This document shows, piece by piece, positions 9,751-18,563 of a stretch of DNA of 64,000 bases. Source of the stretch: Pseudomonas duriflava (GTDB lineage Bacteria; Pseudomonadota; Gammaproteobacteria; Pseudomonadales; Pseudomonadaceae); the NCBI RefSeq assembly GCF_007830155.1, contig NZ_VLKY01000006.1, positions 62,001 through 126,000 on the forward strand, given 5' to 3'. Within the stretch, counting starts at the first letter, position 1. Each line of letters begins with the position of its first letter. The translations under genes were made by a program, and so were the position numbers. The notes under the pieces are model-generated. The model saw nothing but the letters and a program-made list of their open reading frames with translations. It had not been told where the DNA came from and did no database searches.

Positions 9751-10785
9751 ATGAGAATTCTGATAATCGGCCCTTCTTGGGTAGGCGATATGGTTATGGC
9801 GCAGACGCTGTTCACAAGTCTGCGTCAGCAATATCCCGACTGTACTATCGACGTGCTTGCCCCGGATTGGAGTAGGCCGTTGCTCGAGCGCATGCCTGAA
9901 GTACATTCGGCGCTAAGCTTTCCGCTGGGGCACGGCGCATTCGAGTTAGCGACTCGCCGACGCATCGGGCGTAGCTTGCGCGGTCAATATGATCAGGCGA
10001 TTCTGCTGCCTAACTCGCTCAAATCGGCGCTGGTTCCGTATTTTGCAGGGATTCCGGTGCGTACCGGTTGGCGTGGCGAGATGCGATTCGGTCTGCTGAA
10101 CGATATTCGTACCCTGGATAAGGCACGCTATCCGCTGATGATCGAACGCTTCATCGCACTGGCCTATCCGCCGAATACAACGCTGCCTAAACCTTATCCG
10201 CGCCCACGGTTGCGTATCGACCCGGCTACGCGCGAGGCGGCCCTGCAGGCGTTTAGTCTGGAGTTGGATCGACCTGTGCTGGCCTTGTGTCCAGGGGCTG
10301 AGTTTGGTGAATCCAAGCGCTGGCCGGCTGCCCATTATGCCGAAGTAGCCGAGGCCAAGATCCGTGTGGGCTGGCAGGTCTGGCTGTTTGGTTCGCAAAA
10401 GGATCATGCCGGGTGTGAAGAAATTCGTGAACGTCTTATTCCCGGGCTGCGTGAAGAAGTTATGAACCTGGCTGGCAAGACGACATTGGCTGAGGCGATT
10501 GATCTAATGTCCTGCGCCTCCGCCGTAGTCAGCAACGATTCCGGGCTCATGCATGTGGCGGCGGCGCTCGACCGGCCTCTGGTAGCTGTGTATGGCTCGA
10601 CATCGCCGGGTTTCACGCCGCCCTTGGCCGAGGAGGTAGAGATTGTCCGGCTGGGCATCGAATGCAGCCCCTGCTTTGACCGAACGTGTCGCTTCGGCCA
10701 TTACAACTGCATGCGCTTGCTAGAGCCGACCATGGCCTTGCAGGCGCTGGATCGCTTGGTGGCCGATCCGGTCGAGGTTGAATAA
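9751..10785 (+). CDS. waaF: ADP-heptose:LPS heptosyltransferase II
   Basis: GT9 family enzyme of the inner membrane's cytoplasmic face that adds the second L-glycero-D-manno-heptose to the LPS inner core. The 344-residue product starts MRILIIGPSWVGDMVMAQTL, the classical WaaF N-terminus, and has the C-terminal nucleotide-sugar site NDSGLMHVAAALDRPLVAVYG. The ATG has only a poor ribosome site; a GGAGG lies about 25 nt upstream. waaC follows with no spacer, its GTG directly after the TAA. First gene of the LPS core cluster. Confidence 0.96.
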   Translation: MRILIIGPSWVGDMVMAQTLFTSLRQQYPDCTIDVLAPDWSRPLLERMPEVHSALSFPLGHGAFELATRRRIGRSLRGQYDQAILLPNSLKSALVPYFAGIPVRTGWRGEMRFGLLNDIRTLDKARYPLMIERFIALAYPPNTTLPKPYPRPRLRIDPATREAALQAFSLELDRPVLALCPGAEFGESKRWPAAHYAEVAEAKIRVGWQVWLFGSQKDHAGCEEIRERLIPGLREEVMNLAGKTTLAEAIDLMSCASAVVSNDSGLMHVAAALDRPLVAVYGSTSPGFTPPLAEEVEIVRLGIECSPCFDRTCRFGHYNCMRLLEPTMALQALDRLVADPVEVE

Positions 10786-11853
10786 GTGCGCGTATTGCTG
10801 ATCAAGACCTCATCCTTGGGGGATGTGATTCATACCTTGCCCTCTCTTACCGATGCGAGCCGTATATTTCCTGGTATCCGTTTCGACTGGGTAGTGGAGG
10901 AAGGATTTGCTGAAATTCCTTCCTGGCATCCAGCGGTGGCACAAGTCATACCGGTCGCGATACGTCGATGGCGCAAAAACATGTACAAGACGCTTGCCAG
11001 TGGCGAGTGGGCGCGTTTTAAAACACGTATGCGTGAGACACCCTATGATGTGGTCATCGACGCACAGGGCTTATTGAAAAGCGCCTGGCTAACACGGTAT
11101 GCGAAAGCACCTGTGGTGGGATTGAATCGTGCATCCGCACGTGAGCCCTTGGCCAGTCGTTTCTATGATCGAACCTGCCAGGTCGCCTGGGGGCAGCATG
11201 CCGTCGAGCGGGTCAGGCAGTTGTTTGCCCAGGCGCTGAGCTATCCATTGCCCGACTCGATCGGCGACTACGGTCTTGATCACGGGCGCCTGGCTCTGAC
11301 TCAGCCAGATGTTCCTTATGTTATGTTCCTGCATGGCACGACTTGGGCTACCAAACACTGGCCTGAGCGTTATTGGCGCGAGTTGGCTGAGGTCATCCAG
11401 GCTAAGGGTTGGCATGTTCAATTGCCGTGGGGGAGCGAGTCGGAGCGTGCCCGCGCCGAGCGGATCGCTGTAGGCCTTGAGAATGTCACGGTGCTCCCCA
11501 AGATGTCTCTTGCGGGAGTGTCTCGTGTTCTGGCAGGTGCCAAGGCCTGCGTGGCGGTGGATACTGGGTTAGGTCATCTGGCAGCTGCGCTCGATGTTCC
11601 GACGCTTTCCCTGTTTGGGCCTACGGACGCCAAGCTGACCGGCGCATATGGTCGCTCTCAGGTTCATCTGACCAGTGATTGGGTATGCGCGCCCTGTCTG
11701 CAAAAGCAATGCACCTACGCACCTACCGAGGAGGACCGTCGACTCTTCAAGGTCGCTGAGGAACAGCCACTGTGTTTTTCCCGTGTGAACCCGGCGCGGG
11801 TCTTTGCTTCATTAGAGAAGCTGCTGGGCAATAAAGGTCAGCGGCTATGTTGA
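10786..11853 (+). CDS. waaC: ADP-heptose:LPS heptosyltransferase I
   Basis: GT9 enzyme that transfers the first heptose to Kdo of Kdo2-lipid A. The 355-residue product begins MRVLLIKTSSLGDVIHTLPS, as WaaC does, and contains VDTGLGHLAAALDVPTLSLFGPTD in its C-terminal nucleotide-sugar domain (the family motif, near residue 260). The start codon is GTG immediately after the waaF stop, so translation is probably coupled. A 91-nt gap with a strong stem-loop follows before waaG. Confidence 0.96.
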   Translation: MRVLLIKTSSLGDVIHTLPSLTDASRIFPGIRFDWVVEEGFAEIPSWHPAVAQVIPVAIRRWRKNMYKTLASGEWARFKTRMRETPYDVVIDAQGLLKSAWLTRYAKAPVVGLNRASAREPLASRFYDRTCQVAWGQHAVERVRQLFAQALSYPLPDSIGDYGLDHGRLALTQPDVPYVMFLHGTTWATKHWPERYWRELAEVIQAKGWHVQLPWGSESERARAERIAVGLENVTVLPKMSLAGVSRVLAGAKACVAVDTGLGHLAAALDVPTLSLFGPTDAKLTGAYGRSQVHLTSDWVCAPCLQKQCTYAPTEEDRRLFKVAEEQPLCFSRVNPARVFASLEKLLGNKGQRLC

Positions 11854-11874
11854 TCCATCTGAATTCGTTAGGGA

Positions 11875-11920
11875 CCGCCATCCTCCTCACTACCTTTGCT
11901 GGTACTGCGCAGGATGGCGG
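11875..11920 (+). other. stem-loop between waaC and waaG
   Basis: CCGCCATCCT (11875-11884) and AGGATGGCGG (11911-11920) form a perfect 10-bp inverted repeat. Within its 26-nt loop, TACC and GGTA can form a smaller inner helix. No T-run follows, so it is not a typical terminator; an mRNA-stability or processing element is possible. Confidence 0.6.
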
Positions 11921-11947
11921 GTCGCCTCCATTGATGAGCATGTATTG

Positions 11948-13069
11948 ATGCGTCTGGCTTTTGTTCTTTACAAGTATTTTCCCTTTGGCGGTTTGCAGCG
12001 TGATTTTATGCGCATCGCTCAGGAGTGCCAGCGGCGTGGCCACGCGATACGTGTCTATACGTTGATTTGGGAAGGGCCTGTACCTGAAGGATTCGACCTG
12101 CGTGTTGGGCCGGTGAGGGCTATGTTCAATCACCGACGCAATGAAAAATTCACTGCCTGGTTGCAGGCCGATCTGGCTAGTGACCCTGTCGATCGGGTTG
12201 TCGGCTTTAATAAGATGCCGGGGTTGGATGTCTATTATGCCGCCGATCCTTGTTTCGAGGAAAAGGCGCAAACCCTGCGCAATCCACTGTATCGTCGCTG
12301 GAGCCGTTATCGCCATTTTGCCGAATATGAGCGTGCCGTGTTCGCGCCGGAGTCAAAGACGGAAATCTTGATGATTTCTGAAGTACAGCAACCTTTTTTC
12401 GTCAAGCACTACGCCACGCCAGCCCGACGCTTTCATCTTCTGCCGCCGGGTATTGCCTCTGATCGTCGTGCGCCAGCAGATGCTCAAGAAGTTCGTGCAG
12501 CCTTTCGCCAGGAGTTTGGCTTGCAAGATGACAGTCTGTTGGTTGTACAGATAGGTTCCGGCTTTAAAACTAAGGGGCTGGATCGCTCGCTCAGGGCTAT
12601 AGCTTCCTTGCCGAAGGCGCTCAAGCAGCGGACACGCCTGATGGTGATTGGACAGGACGACCCTAAGCCTTTCCTGATGCAGAGCAAGGCGCTGGGTATT
12701 TCGGATCAGGTCGATATTCTAAAAGGACGCAGCGATATCCCGCGTTTCCTGTTAGGCGCTGATTTGCTCATGCATCCTGCTTATAACGAAAATACCGGTA
12801 CGGTACTGCTGGAAGCATTGGTGGCTGGCCTTCCTGTTCTAGTAACTGATGTGTGCGGGTATGCTCACTATATTCATGACGCCGATTGTGGTCGGGTAGT
12901 ACCTAGCCCCTTCAATCAGGAGCAGCTGAATATCATGTTGGCCGATATGCTCACCGATGATGCCCAGAGGGCTGAATGGTCACGCCATGCGCTTGCTTAT
13001 GCCGATACGGCTGATCTTTACAGCATGCCGGAGCGCGCCGCTGACGTGATCTTGGAGCCTCGTTCGTGA
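11948..13069 (+). CDS. waaG: LPS core glycosyltransferase WaaG (first outer-core hexose)
   Basis: GT4 family GT-B enzyme that adds the first hexose to heptose II: glucose in E. coli, galactosamine in P. aeruginosa. Which sugar is used here cannot be read from sequence. The 373-residue product begins MRLAFVLYKYFPFGGLQRDF, with the glycine-rich acceptor loop. The C-terminal nucleotide-sugar domain has HPAYNENTGTVLLEALVAGLP, containing the E-x7-E motif. The ATG at 11948 is preferred over the adjoining TTG at 11945. The stop overlaps the waaP start by 4 nt. Confidence 0.95.
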   Translation: MRLAFVLYKYFPFGGLQRDFMRIAQECQRRGHAIRVYTLIWEGPVPEGFDLRVGPVRAMFNHRRNEKFTAWLQADLASDPVDRVVGFNKMPGLDVYYAADPCFEEKAQTLRNPLYRRWSRYRHFAEYERAVFAPESKTEILMISEVQQPFFVKHYATPARRFHLLPPGIASDRRAPADAQEVRAAFRQEFGLQDDSLLVVQIGSGFKTKGLDRSLRAIASLPKALKQRTRLMVIGQDDPKPFLMQSKALGISDQVDILKGRSDIPRFLLGADLLMHPAYNENTGTVLLEALVAGLPVLVTDVCGYAHYIHDADCGRVVPSPFNQEQLNIMLADMLTDDAQRAEWSRHALAYADTADLYSMPERAADVILEPRS

Positions 13070-13872
13070 AACTTGTTCTTAGTGAGCCGTTCCGTTCATT
13101 GTGGGCGGGACGTGATGCGTTCGAGTCGGTTGAACAATTGCAGGGAGAAGTCTTCCGCGAACTGGAAGGGCGTCGTACGTTACGGACCGAGGTCGATGGA
13201 AAAGGCTATTTCGTCAAGATCCATCGTGGTATCGGCTGGGGAGAAATTGCCAAGAACCTGTTGCATTTCAAGCGCCCCGTTCTAGGCGCTGCTCAAGAGT
13301 GGCGAGCCCTTCGACGTTTGCATGAGGTAGGCGTGCCTACTATGACGGCTGTTGCTTTTGGTGAGCGGGGTAGCAATCCTGCCGGGCAACACTCCTTCAT
13401 CGTGACCGAAGAATTGGCGCCTACGGTCAGTCTGGAAGATTACACGTTGGGCTGGGCCGCTCAACCGCCACCGCCTAGTGTCAAGCGGGCTCTGATCGCA
13501 AAAGTGGCTGATATGACGGGAACTATGCATCGTGCCGGCGTTAATCACCGGGACTGCTATATCTGTCATTTTTTACTGCATACGGATCGGCCGATAGAGC
13601 CCGGTTTCCTGCGCTTGTCGCTAATCGATTTACACCGAGCTCAGACTCGGGCCCAGGTTCCGATGCGCTGGCGCGACAAGGATCTGGCCGGCCTCTATTT
13701 TTCGGCCCAGGGTATAGGTTTAACTCAGCGGGACTTCTTACGGTTTTTGCGTGTGTACTTCCAGCGGCCGCTGCGGGACATCCTGGCCCAGGAAGCACCT
13801 CTGCTACGACGCCTGGAGCACAAGGCAGCGCGCCTGCTTGATCGTAAAAAGCGTTACGGAGGACGATTGTGA
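13066..13872 (+). CDS. waaP: LPS core heptose I kinase WaaP
   Basis: Phosphorylates heptose I of the inner core; in P. aeruginosa this gene is essential for LPS assembly and export. The 268-residue product has the protein-kinase-like fold: ATP-anchoring lysine in GYFVKIHRG (about residue 51), and the catalytic loop NHRDCYICHFLL with Asp163, the same number as the catalytic residue of P. aeruginosa WaaP. A metal-binding LIDLHRAQ segment follows. The start is GTG in a 4-nt overlap with the waaG stop. It is the first of four consecutive kinase-fold genes. Confidence 0.96.
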   Translation: MKLVLSEPFRSLWAGRDAFESVEQLQGEVFRELEGRRTLRTEVDGKGYFVKIHRGIGWGEIAKNLLHFKRPVLGAAQEWRALRRLHEVGVPTMTAVAFGERGSNPAGQHSFIVTEELAPTVSLEDYTLGWAAQPPPPSVKRALIAKVADMTGTMHRAGVNHRDCYICHFLLHTDRPIEPGFLRLSLIDLHRAQTRAQVPMRWRDKDLAGLYFSAQGIGLTQRDFLRFLRVYFQRPLRDILAQEAPLLRRLEHKAARLLDRKKRYGGRL

Positions 13873-14603
13873 TGGCCGATTGGCATATCGATCCCTCCGT
13901 AGAGCATATTCCGGCATTCACCTCCCTCGAAACGGTATTTGCTTTAGAGGGGGAGCGTCTGACCCGAGATCCGTTATCCGAGGTGGTTCGAGTATCCCAT
14001 GACGGAGTTCGTTATTACGTCAAGCGTTACAGTGGTGCTGGAAAGGGCCTGAGACGTTACCTGGGTCGTCCGCGGGTAAAAGCGGAATGGCAGAATCTTA
14101 AGCGCTTTGCAAAATGGGGAATCCCCACGGCCGACGTCGTTGCTTGGGGGCTGGAGCGGTCTGGCGGACAGTTCGAGCGAGGCGCCATGATCACGCGGGA
14201 AATCCCGAACACTGATGATCTAGCCGTTATGGCCCAAAGTGATGACCTGCGGTTGAGCGATGCCGCTTGGGTTGACCGCTTAAGTTCCCAACTCGCCCAT
14301 ATTACTCGCCAGATGCATGATCATCATTTCGCCCATAATGACTTGAAGTGGCGCAATCTGCTGGTCGATCGCGAGGGTGTGCTTTACCTAATCGACTGTC
14401 CGAGTGGGACCTTCTGGTTCGGCTCCTGGTTAAGGCGACGGATCATCAAGGATCTGGCCTGCCTGGACAAAGTAGCCAAATACAAGTTGTCACGTACACA
14501 GCGGTTGCGCTTCTACCTGCGTTACAAGGGGCGGGAGCGTCTTCGAAGCTCCGATAAAGAGCGCATCGCGCGCGTGTTGAATTATTTCAAGGGGCGCGAA
14601 TGA
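13872..14603 (+). CDS. wapP: LPS core kinase-fold protein WapP
   Basis: Kinase-like protein of about 243 residues, matching PA5008 (WapP), which is reported to help phosphorylate heptose II. Visible motifs are the lysine in VRYYVKRYSGAGKG near residue 50, the catalytic loop HFAHNDLKWRNLL near 155 (Asp and Asn present) and the metal-binding LIDCPSG. GGAGG at 13859-13863 could serve either GTG 13869 or ATG 13872; the ATG is chosen by comparison with the homologue as I remember it. Overlaps waaP at its start and wapQ by 4 nt at its end. Confidence 0.88.
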   Translation: MADWHIDPSVEHIPAFTSLETVFALEGERLTRDPLSEVVRVSHDGVRYYVKRYSGAGKGLRRYLGRPRVKAEWQNLKRFAKWGIPTADVVAWGLERSGGQFERGAMITREIPNTDDLAVMAQSDDLRLSDAAWVDRLSSQLAHITRQMHDHHFAHNDLKWRNLLVDREGVLYLIDCPSGTFWFGSWLRRRIIKDLACLDKVAKYKLSRTQRLRFYLRYKGRERLRSSDKERIARVLNYFKGRE

Positions 14604-15355
14604 GCGAGTTCTTGGCGGCTGAGGATGCTGCCCTGTTGCAGCGTCACGGCCTGGCAGGCTTTGAGGCGCTCTGGTCGCTTCAATTGGATGCTGTAGATGA
14701 GCCTAATACTCGGCGTGGTGGGTGGAGTACGGTTTATCGTTTGCAGTTAGGTGAGCAAGCCTATTTTCTTAAACGGCAATGTAATTACCTGACCCATGAC
14801 TTGTTCCACCCTCAAGGCGAGCCAACGTTCGCCCGCGAGTTTCGTAATATCCAGCGTTACCGAGCGCTAGGCATTCCTGCTCTGAGTGCAGCTTTTTTTA
14901 GTGAAAGAAAGCATGGCAGCGAATGGCAGGCCATCCTGCTGACGCGTGCGTTGGATGACTGGCAAGATCTGGACAGCTGGCTTGTTTCTTGGCCCGAACT
15001 GCCCGAAGTAACACGTCAAAACATTTTGTACAGTGTTGGGGAGCTGGCGCGAACGCTACATGCGGCTGGCCTTATGCATGGCTGCTTTTATCCTAAGCAC
15101 GTCTTTTTGCAGGAGCGAGGTGAAGGTTTTGCCGCCCGCCTGATTGATCTTGAAAAAACGCGTCGCCTCTTTTTTGGAAGCAAGGACCGGGTCAAGGATC
15201 TGGAGCCGCTGCTCCGGCGTGTGCCCGAATGGAGCGAGGCGGAAGTCAGACTGTTTCTGGCTTGTTATCTTCAAGCCGAACCTGAAAGTCGCCAGGTCTC
15301 GACCTGGTTACAGCGGCTCGGCTCCCGACGGCGCTATAAGGAGTCCCGCGCATGA
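14600..15355 (+). CDS. wapQ: LPS core kinase-fold protein WapQ
   Basis: A 251-residue kinase-fold protein in the place of PA5007 (WapQ). An ATP-site lysine lies in QAYFLKRQCN. The catalytic loop is unusual: LMHGCFYPKHVFL has HGC where active kinases have HxD, then K-H where Asn is usual. The later LIDLEKTRR keeps the metal-binding Asp. This loop is typical of the WapQ/InaA-type group as I recall it, so it may be a normal variant or mark a non-canonical kinase. ATGA overlaps at both ends point to translational coupling with wapP and the next gene. Confidence 0.82.
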   Translation: MSEFLAAEDAALLQRHGLAGFEALWSLQLDAVDEPNTRRGGWSTVYRLQLGEQAYFLKRQCNYLTHDLFHPQGEPTFAREFRNIQRYRALGIPALSAAFFSERKHGSEWQAILLTRALDDWQDLDSWLVSWPELPEVTRQNILYSVGELARTLHAAGLMHGCFYPKHVFLQERGEGFAARLIDLEKTRRLFFGSKDRVKDLEPLLRRVPEWSEAEVRLFLACYLQAEPESRQVSTWLQRLGSRRRYKESRA

Positions 15356-16785
15356 GGCTGGCCGAGTTAAGTCGGGCAGGGCGTTCGCCAAAGCTACCCC
15401 TTGAGGTGGAGTTGCCAGACGGCGTGTTAACGCTGGTGTCATTATTGCGCGTGCTTCCAGGACAGCGCTATGTCGGCGAGGCACGCTGGCAAGGCCGGAT
15501 GGTCCTTGCCAAACTGCTGGTCGGAGCGCGTGCCGAGCGGCATTATCAGCGTGAGCGAGAGGGGTGTCTGCTGCTTGGGCAGCAGGGGCTGACAACACCG
15601 GATATGCTGGCAACAGGTCACGTAAGTGAACAAGGTGGATGGTTACTGTTCGATTTTATCGAAAATGCCAGTAGCCTGGACTGCCAATGGCAGGCTGTAG
15701 CCCAACAGTCGTTTCTGAGCGAGGCCCAGCAGCGCGTGCTGGGTGATGCGCTTGCAGCTATTGGAAAAATGCACAGTAAAGGCCTCTGGCAGGAGGATCT
15801 GCACCTCGATAATCTCTTGCAGCGTGGTGAAAAGCTCTACCTCATTGACGGTGCCGGTATCCAGGCTGAAACACCAGGGCAGCCGCTTCCCCGGAAGAGG
15901 GCTATCGCGAATCTAGGCGTTTTTTTTGCTCAGTTCCCTGCCAGTCTGGATGCCTATATGGAGGAGCTGTTAGTCCACTACCTGCTCGTCAATAGTGAAC
16001 ATGCGCTTCCGCTACAGGCCATCGAGCAGGAGACCCAGCGTGTACGCCGTTGGCGGTTGAAAGATTATCTCGATAAAGCCGGGCGGGATTGCAGTCTGTT
16101 TGCGGTTCGTCGATCCTGGCGTGAGTTATGTATCGTACGCCGAGACCAGGAGTCTGTGGTTGCCGGCTTGCTGGCAGAGCCCGACCGGTTTATTGCTGCA
16201 GGCCACCGCTACAAGGATGGCGGTACCGCGACAGTCGCTCGCGTAGAGCATCAAGGCCGTGTCTTTATCATCAAGCGTTACAACATCAAGCATTTCAAGC
16301 ACCGCCTGAGTCGGTTTTGGCGGCCTAGCCGTGCCTGGCATAGCTGGATCGAGGGCAACCGCCTGCGTTTTTTAGGGCTTGGAACGCCACAGCCGCTTGC
16401 CATGCGCGAGGAGCGCTGGCTGGGTTTGCGTGGGCGTGCCTACCTCATTACCGATTATGCACCGGGGCAGGATATACTTGCCCGTTTTGAGCCGTACCGT
16501 GATAGTCAGCCCCCTGAAAATGAGCTGGCTGCCTTGGATGATCTGTTTGCCGGATTGCGTCGTGAGCGAATCAGTCATGGCGATCTGAAAGGTCATAATG
16601 TGTTGTGGCATGACAATCATTGGTTATTGATTGACCTGGATGCCGTCACCCAACATGAAAGTGCCACTCAGTTCGCCCGGGCTTATGCCCGAGATCGTGC
16701 CCGCTTCCTGCGCAACTGGCCCAAGGAGTGCGCCCTGTACCGGCTGCTTGATGAACGCATTCCCTCCCTGTCCGAGCAGGGATGA
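15352..16785 (+). CDS. tandem kinase-fold LPS protein (PA5006-like)
   Basis: The 477-residue product contains two kinase-like domains in a row. The first (about residues 1-215) has the lysine in MVLAKLLVG, the loop WQEDLHLDNLL with catalytic-type Asp and Asn, and LIDGAG. The second (about 265-470) has VFIIKRYNIKHF, the loop SHGDLKGHNVL and LIDLDAV. Both keep the Asp, Asn and metal-site Asp, so both could be active. Position and length match PA5006 of PAO1, whose substrate I do not know. The start overlaps the wapQ stop (ATGA). An LPS core sugar is the likeliest substrate by context only. Confidence 0.8.
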   Translation: MRLAELSRAGRSPKLPLEVELPDGVLTLVSLLRVLPGQRYVGEARWQGRMVLAKLLVGARAERHYQREREGCLLLGQQGLTTPDMLATGHVSEQGGWLLFDFIENASSLDCQWQAVAQQSFLSEAQQRVLGDALAAIGKMHSKGLWQEDLHLDNLLQRGEKLYLIDGAGIQAETPGQPLPRKRAIANLGVFFAQFPASLDAYMEELLVHYLLVNSEHALPLQAIEQETQRVRRWRLKDYLDKAGRDCSLFAVRRSWRELCIVRRDQESVVAGLLAEPDRFIAAGHRYKDGGTATVARVEHQGRVFIIKRYNIKHFKHRLSRFWRPSRAWHSWIEGNRLRFLGLGTPQPLAMREERWLGLRGRAYLITDYAPGQDILARFEPYRDSQPPENELAALDDLFAGLRRERISHGDLKGHNVLWHDNHWLLIDLDAVTQHESATQFARAYARDRARFLRNWPKECALYRLLDERIPSLSEQG

Positions 16786-16805
16786 CTACACTAGAGGTTT
16801 AACCT

Positions 16806-18563
16806 GTGGCACTGACGATTCTGGGCCTGTCCGGCGCCCTGAGCCATGATCCTTCCGCGGCGCTTTATATTGACGGTAAGTTGATCGCAGCGGCTGAAGA
16901 AGAGCGCTTCGTGCGTGATAAGCATGCCAAGAACCGCATGCCCTATGAGTCGGCCAAGTTCTGCCTGGCGCAGGCGGGCATCATGCCGAAAGATGTCGAT
17001 GTGGTAGCTATTCCGTTCGCGCCGATCAGTCTGTTCGGCGAGGCCCGCTGGCACTACGCCAAGCGGTATGCCTATGCTCCGGACCGTGCCCTGGATGCCA
17101 TTCTGTTCGGTAATCGTCGATACAAGCGCTACCACAAGCGCATCCAGTGGTGTCTGCAGCAGTTGGGCTTTGATCTGAAGAAAGTCAAAATCGAGCCTGT
17201 TGAGCATCACCTGGCTCACGCGTCCAGTGCTTATCATTGCTCGGGCTTTACCGAAAAGACGGCGATCCTGGGTATTGACGGTAAGGGCGAATATGCCACG
17301 ACGTTTTTCGGTTACGGTGAAAACGGCAAGATCCACAAGATCAAGGAGTTCTACGATCCGGATTCTTTGGGCGGGCTTTATGGAGCTATTACTGAATTCC
17401 TCGGCTTCGAAATGCTTGACGGTGAATTTAAGGTCATGGGAATGGCTCCCTATGGCGACCCGACCAAGTACGACTTTTCTCGCCTGGCCAAATTCGAGAA
17501 TGGCGAGCTGATTATCAATACCGATTACGCTAATGTGATCGGCTTCCGCCGTTACAAGGAAAAGGGCAAGGGCTATTACTTCTCGCCCAAGCTTATCGAA
17601 TGGCTCGGTCCCAAGCGGGAAGGCGATATCGCGGACGATCCGTACATCCATTACGCGGCCAGCATGCAGGCGCTGTTTGAAAAGCTTGCGCTGGAGATGA
17701 TGGATTACTACCTGGGCGATATTATCAAGCAGACAGGTAAGATCGCTTTTGCAGGTGGCTGCGCCCTGAACGTCAAGCTCAACCAGAAAATCATCGCACG
17801 GCCTGAGGTCAAGGAGCTATTCGTCCAGCCGGCCTCCGGTGACGCAGGGACGGCTGTGGGGGCAGCGGCTTATGTCTCTCATCAGCGTGGCGTGCCCGTT
17901 GAAAAGATGGAACACGTTTATCTGGGACCCTCCTACAGTAATGAAGATGTTATCGCCGCCTGTGCTCGCCATCCAAACGCACCCCAATGGCGCAGGATCG
18001 ACAATGTTCCCCAGCGTATTGCCAAAATTATGGTGGACGGCAACCCCGTAGCCTGGTTCCAGGGTCGTATGGAGTTCGGCCCTCGCGCCCTGGGTGGTCG
18101 TTCAATCATCGGCTGCCCTAGCGTGCCGGGCGTAGCCGACCGCATTAATGAGCAAATCAAGTTTCGCGAGCGGTGGCGGCCCTTCTGCCCTTCGATGCTG
18201 GATACCGTCGCGCCGCAGATGCTGAAGGTTGATCATCCATCGCCTTTCATGACCTTTACATTCGAGGTTAATGATGAGTGGAAGAACCGTGTAGGCGAAG
18301 TCGTTCATGAAGATGGAACGTCCCGTGCTCAAGTGCTGGAGCGCCGTCATCATCCGCGCTGGTACGACTTGATGAAGGAACTGGAAAACCTGACGGGCAA
18401 TGGTGTTTCGCTTAACACCTCATTGAACCGTCGTGGTGAACCAATGATCTGTTCACCAACAGATGCACTCAACATGTTCTATGGATCGGATCTGCAGTAC
18501 TTGATCATGGAGGATATCCTCGTAGTGAAAGACGGTGCGGATGCCTATGACACGATCAGCTGA
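16806..18563 (+). CDS. wapO: LPS core O-carbamoyltransferase (NodU/CmcH family)
   Basis: Transfers a carbamoyl group from carbamoyl phosphate to a sugar hydroxyl. In P. aeruginosa the core heptose II carries a carbamoyl group and PA5005 (WapO in my memory) is assigned to it. The 585-residue product has the ASKHA-fold N-terminus GLSGALSHDPSAAL, the metal/ATP histidines in VEHHLAHASSAYH (near residue 137) and the carbamoyltransferase C-terminal signature FGPRALGGRSIIG followed by RERWRPFCPS. The start is GTG with GAGG about 10 nt upstream. Family assignment is firm; the acceptor sugar is inferred from neighbours. Confidence 0.88.
   Translation: MALTILGLSGALSHDPSAALYIDGKLIAAAEEERFVRDKHAKNRMPYESAKFCLAQAGIMPKDVDVVAIPFAPISLFGEARWHYAKRYAYAPDRALDAILFGNRRYKRYHKRIQWCLQQLGFDLKKVKIEPVEHHLAHASSAYHCSGFTEKTAILGIDGKGEYATTFFGYGENGKIHKIKEFYDPDSLGGLYGAITEFLGFEMLDGEFKVMGMAPYGDPTKYDFSRLAKFENGELIINTDYANVIGFRRYKEKGKGYYFSPKLIEWLGPKREGDIADDPYIHYAASMQALFEKLALEMMDYYLGDIIKQTGKIAFAGGCALNVKLNQKIIARPEVKELFVQPASGDAGTAVGAAAYVSHQRGVPVEKMEHVYLGPSYSNEDVIAACARHPNAPQWRRIDNVPQRIAKIMVDGNPVAWFQGRMEFGPRALGGRSIIGCPSVPGVADRINEQIKFRERWRPFCPSMLDTVAPQMLKVDHPSPFMTFTFEVNDEWKNRVGEVVHEDGTSRAQVLERRHHPRWYDLMKELENLTGNGVSLNTSLNRRGEPMICSPTDALNMFYGSDLQYLIMEDILVVKDGADAYDTIS

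Noticed and set aside
16791-17651. 286-codon open frame antisense to the carbamoyltransferase gene
   Set aside because: Shadow of a strongly supported gene; no ribosome site or family features.
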